The translations under genes were made by a program, and so were the position numbers. Positions 15,833 through 23,762 of a stretch of DNA of 46,859 nt are shown one piece after another. The stretch spans positions 1 to 46,859 of the forward strand of contig JAHDLB010000014.1 of assembly GCA_018432315.1 (NCBI GenBank), given 5' to 3'. The notes below the pieces were generated by a model, which saw nothing but the letters and a program-made list of their open reading frames with translations, was not told the origin of the DNA and ran no database searches. This DNA comes from Anaerolineae bacterium (lineage in GTDB: Bacteria > Chloroflexota > Anaerolineae > Aggregatilineales > Aggregatilineaceae). Each line of letters opens with the position of its first letter. Within the stretch, counting starts at the first letter, position 1.

Positions 15833-16876
15833 TCAACCCGATTTCTTGCCCAACCAGTCCGTCTGGAAATACGTCCATTCCAGCGAATCCGTGGATTTGT
15901 ACTCGTACAACCCCACCCCTTTGACGAGCTCGCCCGCCGACTCGGCCCGCTTGACGCCGTCCTTCACGCCTTTGATGGCTGCCCGCACGTTCTCGACCTC
16001 CGGATCGCGATCCGGGGCGGCATCGTACGTGGGCAGCGCGACGATGATATCCGCCGGGCGGTCCAGCTCGTCGATGGCCGTGGCGTAACTCGCGACCTGA
16101 TACGCTACCCACACAGTATACTGCGCGGAATCCTGCAGCCCGCTGGCATGCGGCATCACGACGACCTCGTCGACGCGCAGTAGCGCCACCCGCTGTTTGA
16201 AGTTCACATCCCACGTCAGATCAGGCTCGGCTGTCGAGCCAATCGGCACGTCCGGATCGGAGGGAATGCGATCGGCGGGCACCGTAACCGAGAGCAGCGC
16301 ATTCGGGCCGATTGCCGTGCGCAGCGCCCGCACCATCTGAATGAACGCTTCGCTGTTGTTACGCACCCCGCGCCCATTGAGCTGCACGCCGTCGAGCGTC
16401 CACTCGCGCACCGCCTTCTCCGCCAGCCCAATCGCCACCGCGCGGCGATCGGCATCGTCGATCTCGGCCCCGGACATACGCAGCCAGGCCAGAATGGTGA
16501 TCTCGGGATAGGCCGCGCGCAGCTTTTCAGCGAACTCGGCCACATGCTCGCCCTCGAGCAGCGTCCCATCCGCGCGCCACGCCGCACACTCCAAATACAC
16601 GCTCCGGATCGAGTACGACTTCAGGCGCTCGCCAAGCTGCCGGACCGCGTCGTCATTCACCGGCACGGACGTCCAGGCGAATTCCAGCCACGTGCGATTG
16701 TCGCCAGTCGACGCGTCATCTTCCAGGGCCGGCAGCACGAACTGCGTGATCAGGACGATCACCACTACCAGCACCAATACGCCCGACGCTAAGGCAATGG
16801 CCCACCGAATCCACGCGGGTCCCTGTTCGATCCGAACGTGTCCCCGGCTCGATCTCACTTGCGAGCGGCGCACCAT
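15833..16876 (-). CDS. Membrane-anchored protein with barrel-like extracellular domain, function unknown
   Basis: This 347-residue protein has one N-terminal membrane helix (about 25-50) after a short basic cytoplasmic stretch, so the rest is outside. Residues 70-335 alternate strands and helices in a pattern like a TIM-barrel glycosidase (VYLECAAW, ITILAWLRM, WTLDGVQLNGRG, LLSVTVPADRIP, DEVVVMPHA, DIIVALPTYD). The segment DGVQLNG sits where GH18-like enzymes have an acidic DXXDXDXE motif, but those acids are missing. A hydrolase role is therefore uncertain. AAGGGAGGT precedes ATG 16876, and it follows ybeY by 36 bases. Confidence 0.75.
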   Translation of the reverse strand: MVRRSQVRSSRGHVRIEQGPAWIRWAIALASGVLVLVVVIVLITQFVLPALEDDASTGDNRTWLEFAWTSVPVNDDAVRQLGERLKSYSIRSVYLECAAWRADGTLLEGEHVAEFAEKLRAAYPEITILAWLRMSGAEIDDADRRAVAIGLAEKAVREWTLDGVQLNGRGVRNNSEAFIQMVRALRTAIGPNALLSVTVPADRIPSDPDVPIGSTAEPDLTWDVNFKQRVALLRVDEVVVMPHASGLQDSAQYTVWVAYQVASYATAIDELDRPADIIVALPTYDAAPDRDPEVENVRAAIKGVKDGVKRAESAGELVKGVGLYEYKSTDSLEWTYFQTDWLGKKSG

Positions 16877-16912
16877 CGATACCCAACCTCCCTTCTCAAG
16901 GGGTGCCCCACG

Positions 16913-17428
16913 TCAATCCGGCTCAGAACTGCGCTCGTCGTCGCCGAACGTGAAAAACGGGACAGCGATATCAACAGCCAACGCCTCGAGCGCCTCGGCC
17001 TGCAAAGTCCACATCTCGGATTGGTTCTCAGAGGTATCGTGATCGTAGCCCAACAGGTGCAGCGTCCCGTGAACCACCGCCAGGATCAGTTCATCGTCAA
17101 CCGCGTGATTTTCGGCGCTCGCCTGGCGCTGGATATACGGCAGGGCTAGCACCAGATCGCCGAGATACGGGGCTTCGCCCTCCAGCGGCACACTATCACC
17201 AGCGGGAAAAGACAGCACGTCGGTCGGCGCATCGACGGCACGGTAACGCCGGTTCAACCGCCGCATTTCGTCGTCCGTCACGGTGACGATGCTCATCCCG
17301 GTGCCAGTTGGCACGTCATGGCGGTGCAGCAGCCATTCGACAGCCTCTTGGATGCGACGCTCGGGGAGCACATAGTCGGTTTCGATTTGAATCTGCGTGT
17401 ACAGGTCGTAATCAGCCGGTTTCGGCAT
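16913..17428 (-). CDS. ybeY: Endoribonuclease YbeY, rRNA maturation
   Basis: This 171-residue protein has the YbeY zinc motif HGTLHLLGYDH with His120, His124 and His130. The upstream pattern LNRRYRAVDAPTDVLSFP (about 58-75) is also typical. YbeY acts in 16S rRNA 3'-end maturation and ribosome quality control in the cytoplasm. It sits 36 bases downstream of the 7TM-HD gene, a common pairing; the phoH gene often found beside them is not present here. AAGGTG lies upstream of ATG 17428. Confidence 0.95.
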   Translation of the reverse strand: MPKPADYDLYTQIQIETDYVLPERRIQEAVEWLLHRHDVPTGTGMSIVTVTDDEMRRLNRRYRAVDAPTDVLSFPAGDSVPLEGEAPYLGDLVLALPYIQRQASAENHAVDDELILAVVHGTLHLLGYDHDTSENQSEMWTLQAEALEALAVDIAVPFFTFGDDERSSEPD

Positions 17429-17464
17429 GGATGGAACACCTTGCTTTCAGGGAAAATAAGCGAG

Positions 17465-19750
17465 TTATCTCTTGCGCGCTGACTCCGCTGGGCGCGAGAC
17501 GACCGGCTCCTCTGGCGACCGTCCCGCCCCGTCGCTCGATTTCGGCTGGTGAGCTAGCGCGTCCGGCACGGGCTGCGGAGAACTCTCCACCGCGCCCGGC
17601 GGCAGCGACGCGACATCGCCCGGCGGCAGCGCTTCGGCCCCCTGGCCTGGCGCTCCCGGATAGGCGATCCGCGGGTGAAAGACGCCCTGCAGCGCCGTCA
17701 GGAACGCATCTCGCAGCAGGCGCACGTCGCTCAACGTCAGGCCGCTGTCATCCAGCTCGCGGCTCTGCATACGCGTATCGAAAATATAATCCACCGTCTC
17801 CTGGATATCCTGTTTGCTCTGAGGACGGCGCCCCCGGACGCTGCTCTCGCATCCATCGGCCAGCATCAGAATCGCCGTCTCGCGGGTCTGTGGTCGCGGG
17901 CCGGGATACGTGAAATCCGCCGGGTCTACGTCTTCGCCCAAATCTTGTGCGCGCTGCACTGCCTTCTGGTAGAAATACGCCACCTGGGTTGTCCCGTGGT
18001 GCTCCATGATGAAATCGCGGATGCGGTTGGGCAGCCGGTAGCGGCGGGCGAGCCGGTCCCCTTCGGCCACGTGCCCGATGATGATGCGCGCGCTCTGCCA
18101 CGGATCGTCCAGGCCGTCATGCGGATTCACGCCGTCCGCCTGATTCTCGACGAAGAAATGCGGGTTCAGGATTTTGCCCACGTCATGGTACATCGCCGCC
18201 ACCCGGACCAGCGACGCGTTGGCGTTGATCTGCTGCGCGCCCAGCTCGGACAAGTTCGCCACCTGGAGGCTGTGCTGGTAGGTACCCGGCGCCTCGCGCA
18301 GCAGCCGCTGCAACAGCGGGTGATTCGGCTGCATCAACTCGACGATTTTCAGGCTAGTCGGGATGTTCAACACGTTGCTGATCAGGTACAGGCCCACCAG
18401 CGCGAGCGCCGCCGACAGCATGCCGTTCGCCAGCGAGCCAGCGATCTGGGACAGCAGCGTGAACGCGTCGACCGGGCCGTCCAGCCCCAGCGCGAACAGC
18501 ACCGCGTTGCTGATGGCGGCGATGGCAACCACGCCACCGGCCACGAAATAAGCGTTCAGTCGCTCGGTGCGCCCCAGGCTCAGGACCCCCAGCGTCCCGG
18601 CGACCGCCACCAGCACCGCGAATTCGAGCGACTGCCCGCCCATGAACCCGGCCAGCGCCGCAAGCGCCATCGTCATCACAATCGCCAGTTGCGCGCCGAC
18701 CAGCGTCGTCACCAGCAAAGCCAGCGCCGCGCCGGGGAAGTAGTACGGCTGGACGCGCCCGTCCGCGTCGATGGCCTGCGCGCCACTCAAGAACAACAGG
18801 AACAGCAGGCCCAACAGCGTCGCAAACTGGGGATCGGTCACCACGTGGGGGTAAAACTGCCAGGTGTACGTGCCCAGCACCACCGTGACCAGCGTCATCG
18901 CCAGCAGGCCCGCCACAAATCGCTCGACCTGCCGCCGCGAGACTTTCAGCAGGCCAAACCGATCGAGCGCCTCGATGTGGGCGGCGGTGGCGATTTCGCC
19001 TTCGCGGATGATCATCTGGCCGCGGACGAACGTGCGCACTTCGTCCGGCACGCTTCGCCGCGCCTCTTCCTGGGCCTGGCGCGTCAGTTCCTCGTTGTAA
19101 AACGTGTTGACGCGGATCAGGTTGCCGACAATCCCGGTGATGACCTTGACCTCGGACTCGCTGTAACTCGCGCTGATCAGGTTGGGCAGATTGTCACGCC
19201 TGGACTGGATATTGTCCTCGCGCACTTCGCCGCTCATCACGCGCTCGAGCAGCCGCATCACCTGCGCATCGATCGCGCGCCACGTCGTATCGTCTTCGAT
19301 GCTGAGTAACGCCGTGATCACGGAATCGTCGAGGTTCAGCTCGGTGATGGCCTCAATATCTTCGCGCCTCTGCTCCGGAGTCGCGAAGGCGTCGTAGCGG
19401 ACGTTCTCGATGTAATCCAGGATCTGGCGTGCAAGCTGGGATTGTTCCGCTTCAACGCCGGGATCGGGGGGATCGTACACGGGGCGAACCGCCGCCACTT
19501 CGGCATCGCGCTTGGCCTCGGTGAGGACGTCGCTCGCATATTGGAGGCTGCGCGGCGCCAGGATGTCTTGCGGGGCGACGTCTCCCTCTTCCAAAGCTAC
19601 CTTTGCGTTAGATGGAATCAGGACGTCGTAGGCGATGATCGAGGCGCCCCCGACCACGAACGCGCCCAACAGCACGGCGTACACGGCGGTCTGCAGCCAG
19701 CGCTGCACCTGTTCCTGCCGGATATCGACCACCGGTTCCGTGGAATTCAT
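17465..19750 (-). CDS. 7TM-HD membrane phosphohydrolase (PgpH/YqfF-like)
   Basis: This 761-residue protein has an N-terminal helix (about 22-45), an outside domain (about 50-280), seven closely spaced helices (about 290-480) and a cytoplasmic HD domain with MYHDVGK near residue 520 and EHHGT near 590. This is the 7TM-7TMR_HD architecture of PgpH, a c-di-AMP phosphodiesterase in Firmicutes. By family, the likely activity is hydrolysis of c-di-AMP to pApA. A Pro-rich tail of ~60 residues follows. ATG 19750 was chosen because GAGGA sits six bases before it; a TTG at 19765 overlaps that site. Confidence 0.93.
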   Translation of the reverse strand: MNSTEPVVDIRQEQVQRWLQTAVYAVLLGAFVVGGASIIAYDVLIPSNAKVALEEGDVAPQDILAPRSLQYASDVLTEAKRDAEVAAVRPVYDPPDPGVEAEQSQLARQILDYIENVRYDAFATPEQRREDIEAITELNLDDSVITALLSIEDDTTWRAIDAQVMRLLERVMSGEVREDNIQSRRDNLPNLISASYSESEVKVITGIVGNLIRVNTFYNEELTRQAQEEARRSVPDEVRTFVRGQMIIREGEIATAAHIEALDRFGLLKVSRRQVERFVAGLLAMTLVTVVLGTYTWQFYPHVVTDPQFATLLGLLFLLFLSGAQAIDADGRVQPYYFPGAALALLVTTLVGAQLAIVMTMALAALAGFMGGQSLEFAVLVAVAGTLGVLSLGRTERLNAYFVAGGVVAIAAISNAVLFALGLDGPVDAFTLLSQIAGSLANGMLSAALALVGLYLISNVLNIPTSLKIVELMQPNHPLLQRLLREAPGTYQHSLQVANLSELGAQQINANASLVRVAAMYHDVGKILNPHFFVENQADGVNPHDGLDDPWQSARIIIGHVAEGDRLARRYRLPNRIRDFIMEHHGTTQVAYFYQKAVQRAQDLGEDVDPADFTYPGPRPQTRETAILMLADGCESSVRGRRPQSKQDIQETVDYIFDTRMQSRELDDSGLTLSDVRLLRDAFLTALQGVFHPRIAYPGAPGQGAEALPPGDVASLPPGAVESSPQPVPDALAHQPKSSDGAGRSPEEPVVSRPAESARKR

Positions 19751-19807
19751 CGGGTTCCTCAACAAACCAGAGCGGTGCGCCGGGCGCGGCGTTCCGGCCA
19801 GGGCAGC

Positions 19808-20254
19808 CTACTGCCTGAGCAGGTCCTGCACGACCGCGCTCACCAGCTTTCCGTCCGCCTGGCCTTTCACCTGCGGCATGAGGGCCTTCATTACCTGGCC
19901 GGTGTCTTTGGGCGATGTCGCCCCGACCTGCTGGATGACCTCGCGCGCCAGCGCCTCGATCTCCTCTCGGCTGAGCTGCTGCGGCAGATATGCCTCGATG
20001 ACTCCTAACTCGTACCGTTCTTTGTCCGCCAGGTCGGCGCGCCCGGCGCGATCCATTTCCTCGATTGCCTCGCGCCGTTTCTTGGCCTCGCTCGACAGAA
20101 TATCGATGGCATCGCTCTCGGACAGCTCCACCTGCCGATCGACCTCGGCCTGTTTGAACGCAGCCAGCAGCAGGCGCAGCACCTCGCGGCGCTGCGTGTC
20201 GCCCGCTTTCATGGCCGTCTTGAGATCACCGGTAATCGTTTCTTTCGGATGCAT
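19808..20254 (-). CDS. GatB/YqeY domain protein
   Basis: This 148-residue protein matches the YqeY family, related to the C-terminal domain of the GatB amidotransferase subunit. The pattern DLKTAMKAGDTQRREVLRLLLAA at the N-terminus (about 9-31) and YLPQQLSREEIEAL in the middle (about 90) are characteristic. Its cellular role is not settled; tRNA or stress links have been proposed for relatives. I use ATG 20254 (AAGG just upstream), which gives the normal family length; a frame extends further upstream without similarity. The 7TM-HD gene follows 57 bases later. Confidence 0.88.
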   Translation of the reverse strand: MHPKETITGDLKTAMKAGDTQRREVLRLLLAAFKQAEVDRQVELSESDAIDILSSEAKKRREAIEEMDRAGRADLADKERYELGVIEAYLPQQLSREEIEALAREVIQQVGATSPKDTGQVMKALMPQVKGQADGKLVSAVVQDLLRQ

Positions 20255-20344
20255 GTCTACCTTGCCCATGTTCAGATGGTGTGGGGAATCAACGCCGGGG
20301 TGCTCGCCCCGCCACTTCATAACTTGCGCTCCCCCGGTCCGGAC

Positions 20345-20367
20345 CACTGTGCCCAGGTGGCACAGTG
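20345..20367 (-). promoter_or_regulatory. Perfect 9-base inverted repeat in the yqeY leader
   Basis: CACTGTGCC and GGCACAGTG are separated by five bases. The element starts about eight bases into the transcript from the TATAAT promoter at 20382-20411. It has no following T-run on either strand, so it is more likely an operator or a 5'-end stabilising hairpin than a terminator. Confidence 0.5.
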
Positions 20368-20381
20368 ATTCCATCGCAGGC

Positions 20382-20411
20382 ATTATAACGGCGCAGACAC
20401 GTTGGTGCCAA
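20382..20411 (-). promoter_or_regulatory. yqeY operon promoter
   Basis: The minus strand has TTGGCA (20406-20411, 5/6 match), an 18-base spacer and a perfect TATAAT (20382-20387). Transcription would begin near 20375, giving a leader of about 120 bases to ATG 20254. It probably drives yqeY, the 7TM-HD gene, ybeY and the barrel protein. Confidence 0.7.
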
Positions 20412-20463
20412 CATTCTTGCCGGGAAGCAGGCCGTCAAAAAGGCAGGCACGCCGACCGCCCGA

Positions 20464-21165
20464 TCAAACAGCATCCGGTTGTGCGCGGACTGCCCGCACC
20501 GCCGGGGCTGCGGGGCTCCAGGTGAACCAGCGAGGAAATGCGCGCGTCAGGCGCGGAACGCCCGTAACCCTCAGGCCGTACTCGCTGATCGCTTCGCGGT
20601 AATCGATGCGCCCCAACCACACTTTGAAGAAAACCGCCAGATCAGCATCGACCAGCACGTCAACCTCATAACCGGGATCAGTCAGGCACACCGTCACGTC
20701 CTCACGCGCCAGGACCAGCCAATACGTCTCGGTTTTCGCGCCGTGAAAATCGAACTGGATCACGACGCGGCGATCCGGCAGTTGCGCTCGGTCCACGTGG
20801 TCGTGCATCCACCACATCAGCAGCAGCGGATCGAGTTCGTCCGGCGACGGATCGCCGAACGCCCACGCAGCGCCCCACCCCAACAACGCGCCGATCACCG
20901 GCTCCAACGCCTGTCCCGCGGGCGTCAGGTGATATTCGGTACTCTGGCGTCCCGACTCGAACACCCGCTTCTCAACGATCCCCGCATATTCCAACTGGCG
21001 CAGGCGTTTCGACAACAATCCCGTCGAAAGGCCGGGCAGCCCCCGCTTGAGCTCGTTGAAATGGCGCGTCCCCGTCAGCATGTCGCGAATGATGAGCAGT
21101 GTCCAGCGATCGCCCAGGATCTCGAGCGCGCGGGCCACCGGGCAGTATTGACCGTACTTGGACAC
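20464..21165 (-). CDS. HxlR-type transcriptional regulator with SCP2-like C-terminal domain
   Basis: This 233-residue protein starts with an HxlR winged helix-turn-helix (about 5-95): CPVARALEILGDRWTLLIIR, then FNELKRGLPGLSTGLLSKRL. The N-terminal Cys8 is the redox or electrophile-sensing Cys position in some HxlR proteins. The C-terminal half (about 115-215) resembles the sterol-carrier (SCP2) ligand-binding fold sometimes fused to HxlR. Start is GTG 21165, with AAAGGGG upstream. It diverges from a methyltransferase gene across a palindrome, so it likely represses itself and that gene. Confidence 0.87.
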   Translation of the reverse strand: MSKYGQYCPVARALEILGDRWTLLIIRDMLTGTRHFNELKRGLPGLSTGLLSKRLRQLEYAGIVEKRVFESGRQSTEYHLTPAGQALEPVIGALLGWGAAWAFGDPSPDELDPLLLMWWMHDHVDRAQLPDRRVVIQFDFHGAKTETYWLVLAREDVTVCLTDPGYEVDVLVDADLAVFFKVWLGRIDYREAISEYGLRVTGVPRLTRAFPRWFTWSPAAPAVRAVRAQPDAV

Positions 21166-21189
21166 GAGAAACCCCTTTCGCCAGCCACC

Positions 21190-21214
21190 AACCGGTTCAA
21201 TAAATGAACTGGTT
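21190..21214. promoter_or_regulatory. Operator-like palindrome between hxlR and the methyltransferase gene
   Basis: Arms AACCGGTTCA (21190-21199) and TGAACTGGTT (21205-21214) are inverted repeats with one mismatch and a 5-base spacer. The right arm continues into a second TGAAC-N2-GTTCA dyad (21205-21216) and overlaps a possible -35 for the plus-strand gene (TAGCAT at 21228-21233 as -10). HxlR-family proteins bind such dyads next to their own genes. Confidence 0.65.
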
Positions 21215-21272
21215 CATCGCCCGATTGTAGCATAGCCTGAGGTGGAAAGTAAATCGAAAGGAGCTTTTCACG

Positions 21273-22073
21273 ATGACCGACATCGACCGAGGACAGGTGA
21301 GCCACACCGCCGCTGACATCTACGAGGAGTTCTTCCTGCCCGCGCTGTTCGAAGAATGGGCGGTCCCGGTTGCCCACGCCGCCGGGATTCAGGCCGGCGA
21401 CCGCGTGCTCGACGTCGCCTGCGGGACTGGCGTGCTGGCCCGCGCGGTGTCGTCGCACGTCGGCCCAACGGGCTCAGTGGTCGGGCTTGACATCAACGAG
21501 GGGATGCTGGCGGTCGCCATGCGGCAAGCGCCGGACATCGACTGGCGGCATGGGCGGGCCGAGGCGCTCCCCTTCGATTCTGGCATTTTCGACGCGGTCG
21601 TGTGCCAGTTCGGCCTGATGTTCTTCGAGGATCGCGAGACGGCGATCCGCGAAATGTACCGCGTGCTGCGACCCGGTGGCCGGATCGCCGTCGCGGTCTG
21701 GGATGCGCTCGACAACACGCCGGGTTACGCCGCGATGGTCGATCTGTTGCACAATCTATTTGGGGAGGAGGCCGCGCACGGCCTGCGCGCGCCTTATAAC
21801 ATGGGCGACAGAGCGGCGCTGCAAGCGCTGTTTGCCAGGGCGGGATTTCCACACGCCAAAGTGACTACCCGGCGCGGAACGGCGCGCTTCCCGTCGATCA
21901 AATCGTGGGTTCACACCGATATATACGGGTGGGTGCTCGCGGATATGCTGGATGACGCGATGGTCGACGAACTGAGTAACCGGGCGCAGCGCGCCCTGGC
22001 ACACTTCGCGGATGCCAGCGGACGCGTCGCGTTCGACGCCCCGGCACACATCGTTTCCGCCACCAGGGACTGA
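21273..22073 (+). CDS. Class I SAM-dependent methyltransferase
   Basis: This 266-residue protein has a UbiE/Methyltransf_11-type fold. Motif I RVLDVACGTGVLARAV (about 44-59) binds SAM, acidic GLDINEGM (about 74-81) follows, and RVLRPGGRIAVAVWD (about 130-144) is motif III. The substrate cannot be read from sequence; a small molecule is likelier than RNA or protein. AAAGGAG precedes ATG 21273. It diverges from the HxlR gene and is the probable target of that regulator, so it may act in response to a toxic or signalling compound. Confidence 0.88.
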   Translation: MTDIDRGQVSHTAADIYEEFFLPALFEEWAVPVAHAAGIQAGDRVLDVACGTGVLARAVSSHVGPTGSVVGLDINEGMLAVAMRQAPDIDWRHGRAEALPFDSGIFDAVVCQFGLMFFEDRETAIREMYRVLRPGGRIAVAVWDALDNTPGYAAMVDLLHNLFGEEAAHGLRAPYNMGDRAALQALFARAGFPHAKVTTRRGTARFPSIKSWVHTDIYGWVLADMLDDAMVDELSNRAQRALAHFADASGRVAFDAPAHIVSATRD

Positions 22074-22102
22074 ATCGGCATGGCGACCATCGCCCGGCCA
22101 CG

Positions 22103-22444
22103 CTAACCTGGCGGCCAGCCCATCCGGCGCCCGCCCAGCAAGTGCAGGTGGACGTGAAACACCGACTGGCCGCCGTTTCGCCCCTGGTTGAGCACCAGCC
22201 GGTAGCCGCCGGCGGATATCCCCTCGTCGGCGGCCACCCGCGCCGCCACCGCCACCAGGTGCCCGATCACCATCTCGTTGTCCGCGCCGGCGTCCGCCGG
22301 GCCGTCGATGTGCTCACGCGGAATGATCAGGATATGCGTCGGCGCCTGCGGGTTGATGTCCCGGAAGGCCACCGCCCGCTCGTCTTCGTACACGATGTTG
22401 GCCGGGCGTTCACCGGCCACAATCTGGCAAAAAACACATGCCAC
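22103..22444 (-). CDS. HIT-family nucleotide hydrolase
   Basis: This 113-residue protein carries the histidine triad His97-Val-His99-Leu-His101 near the C-terminus, typical of HINT/HIT enzymes that hydrolyse adenosine phosphoramidates or related nucleotides. CVFC at 3-6 supplies two of the usual zinc ligands. It begins four bases after mtaB ends, so it is in that operon. The exact substrate is unknown. The length agrees with HinT. Confidence 0.93.
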   Translation of the reverse strand: MACVFCQIVAGERPANIVYEDERAVAFRDINPQAPTHILIIPREHIDGPADAGADNEMVIGHLVAVAARVAADEGISAGGYRLVLNQGRNGGQSVFHVHLHLLGGRRMGWPPG

Positions 22445-22447
22445 GAA

Positions 22448-23758
22448 TCACGCTCCTTCTTCGCATAGGGTGCTCTGCACGGGCTCGGCGTGCACGCCCG
22501 CTTCAGTCACCTGGACGAGGCGCGCGCAGCCAATCGTGTTGGTGAGCGCCTCCGGCGCGATCATCTCCACGCGCAGGTAATTGTCGGTGAGCCCGGTGTT
22601 GACGAAGCCCGCCTCGGTCGCCCCGGCGACCTGTTCCCACAGCACGGGCAGCGTCCGCCCCACGAACCGCCCGGCGAAGCGCCGCGCGCCTTCGTCCGAC
22701 AGCGCGAGCAACCGCGCGCTGCGCGCCTTTTTCGTGCTGTCCGGCACCTGCCCCTTGAAGCGCGCCGCCGCTGTCCCTGCCCGCGGCGAATAACGAAACA
22801 CGTGCAGCTTCATGAAATCCATCTCGCGCACGAACGCGATGCTCGTCTCAAATTCGGCATCCGTTTCGCCAGGGAATCCGGCGATGATGTCCGTGCTGAT
22901 CGCCAGATCGGGGATCTGGCTCCGCGCCTCGTGAACCAGCGCCCGAAATGCCGCCTGCGACGTCCGCCGGGCCATGCGCTTCAGCGTCGCGTCACAGCCG
23001 CTTTGCAGCGGCAGGTGCAGGTGACGGCACAGGCGCGGGTTCGCCCACAGCCCGAAAAAGCCGGGCGACAGGTCCCAGGGTTCCAGCGACGACAGCCGCA
23101 CGCGAGGCATATCCGTGTCGTTCAGGATCGCCGCCACCAGCACGCGCAGCCCGTCTGTCTCGCCCCGGTCGTGCCCGTAGGATCCCAGGTGAACGCCGGT
23201 CAGAACGGCTTCGCGGTAGCCCGCCTCGGCCAGCGCCTGGACCTCGGCCACGATATCCGCCGTCGCCCGGCTGCGGCCCGGCCCGCGCGCGATCGTCGTC
23301 ACGCAGAACGTGCAGCGGTTGTCGCAGCCATCCTGCACTTTGACGAACGCCCGCGTGCGCCCCAGCGCGCTCGCGGCCAGCCCGCGCACAACCGGCTCCT
23401 GGTCGAACGGTTCGACGTCCCCATCGCTCCGGAGCACCAGCGGCACCAGCCGGTCTTTGTCCAGGTTGTTCACGACCTGCCCCACCCCCGGCAGCGCCCC
23501 AACGACGTCCGGCGACAGGTGCGCGTAACACCCCGTCGCCACGATCGTTGCCGCTGCGTTGGCGCGATGCGCGCGCCGGATCATATTCCGGCTGGAGCGC
23601 GCCGCCTCTCGCGTGACGGCGCACGTGTTCACGACCACCAGATCGGCATCTTCCGCGGCGGGCACCAACGTATGCCCCGCCTGTTGGAACTGCCGTGCCA
23701 GCGTATCGATCTCGCTCTGATTCAACCGGCAGCCGGTCGTATCCAGAAAGACGCGCAT
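22448..23758 (-). CDS. mtaB: tRNA t6A37 methylthiotransferase MtaB
   Basis: This 436-residue protein is a radical-SAM methylthiotransferase. The N-terminal MTTase domain has Cys10, Cys46 and Cys77 for one [4Fe-4S] cluster. The radical-SAM motif CDNRCTFC has Cys145, Cys149 and Cys152 for the other. A C-terminal TRAM-like domain begins near 375. The start pattern FLDTTGCRLNQSE matches the MtaB (t6A to ms2t6A) subfamily rather than MiaB or RimO. ATG 23758 was chosen on family grounds and a GGAAGGA upstream. The upstream LamG-like gene ends four bases before it. Confidence 0.92.
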   Translation of the reverse strand: MRVFLDTTGCRLNQSEIDTLARQFQQAGHTLVPAAEDADLVVVNTCAVTREAARSSRNMIRRAHRANAAATIVATGCYAHLSPDVVGALPGVGQVVNNLDKDRLVPLVLRSDGDVEPFDQEPVVRGLAASALGRTRAFVKVQDGCDNRCTFCVTTIARGPGRSRATADIVAEVQALAEAGYREAVLTGVHLGSYGHDRGETDGLRVLVAAILNDTDMPRVRLSSLEPWDLSPGFFGLWANPRLCRHLHLPLQSGCDATLKRMARRTSQAAFRALVHEARSQIPDLAISTDIIAGFPGETDAEFETSIAFVREMDFMKLHVFRYSPRAGTAAARFKGQVPDSTKKARSARLLALSDEGARRFAGRFVGRTLPVLWEQVAGATEAGFVNTGLTDNYLRVEMIAPEALTNTIGCARLVQVTEAGVHAEPVQSTLCEEGA

Positions 23759-23762
23759 CGCC

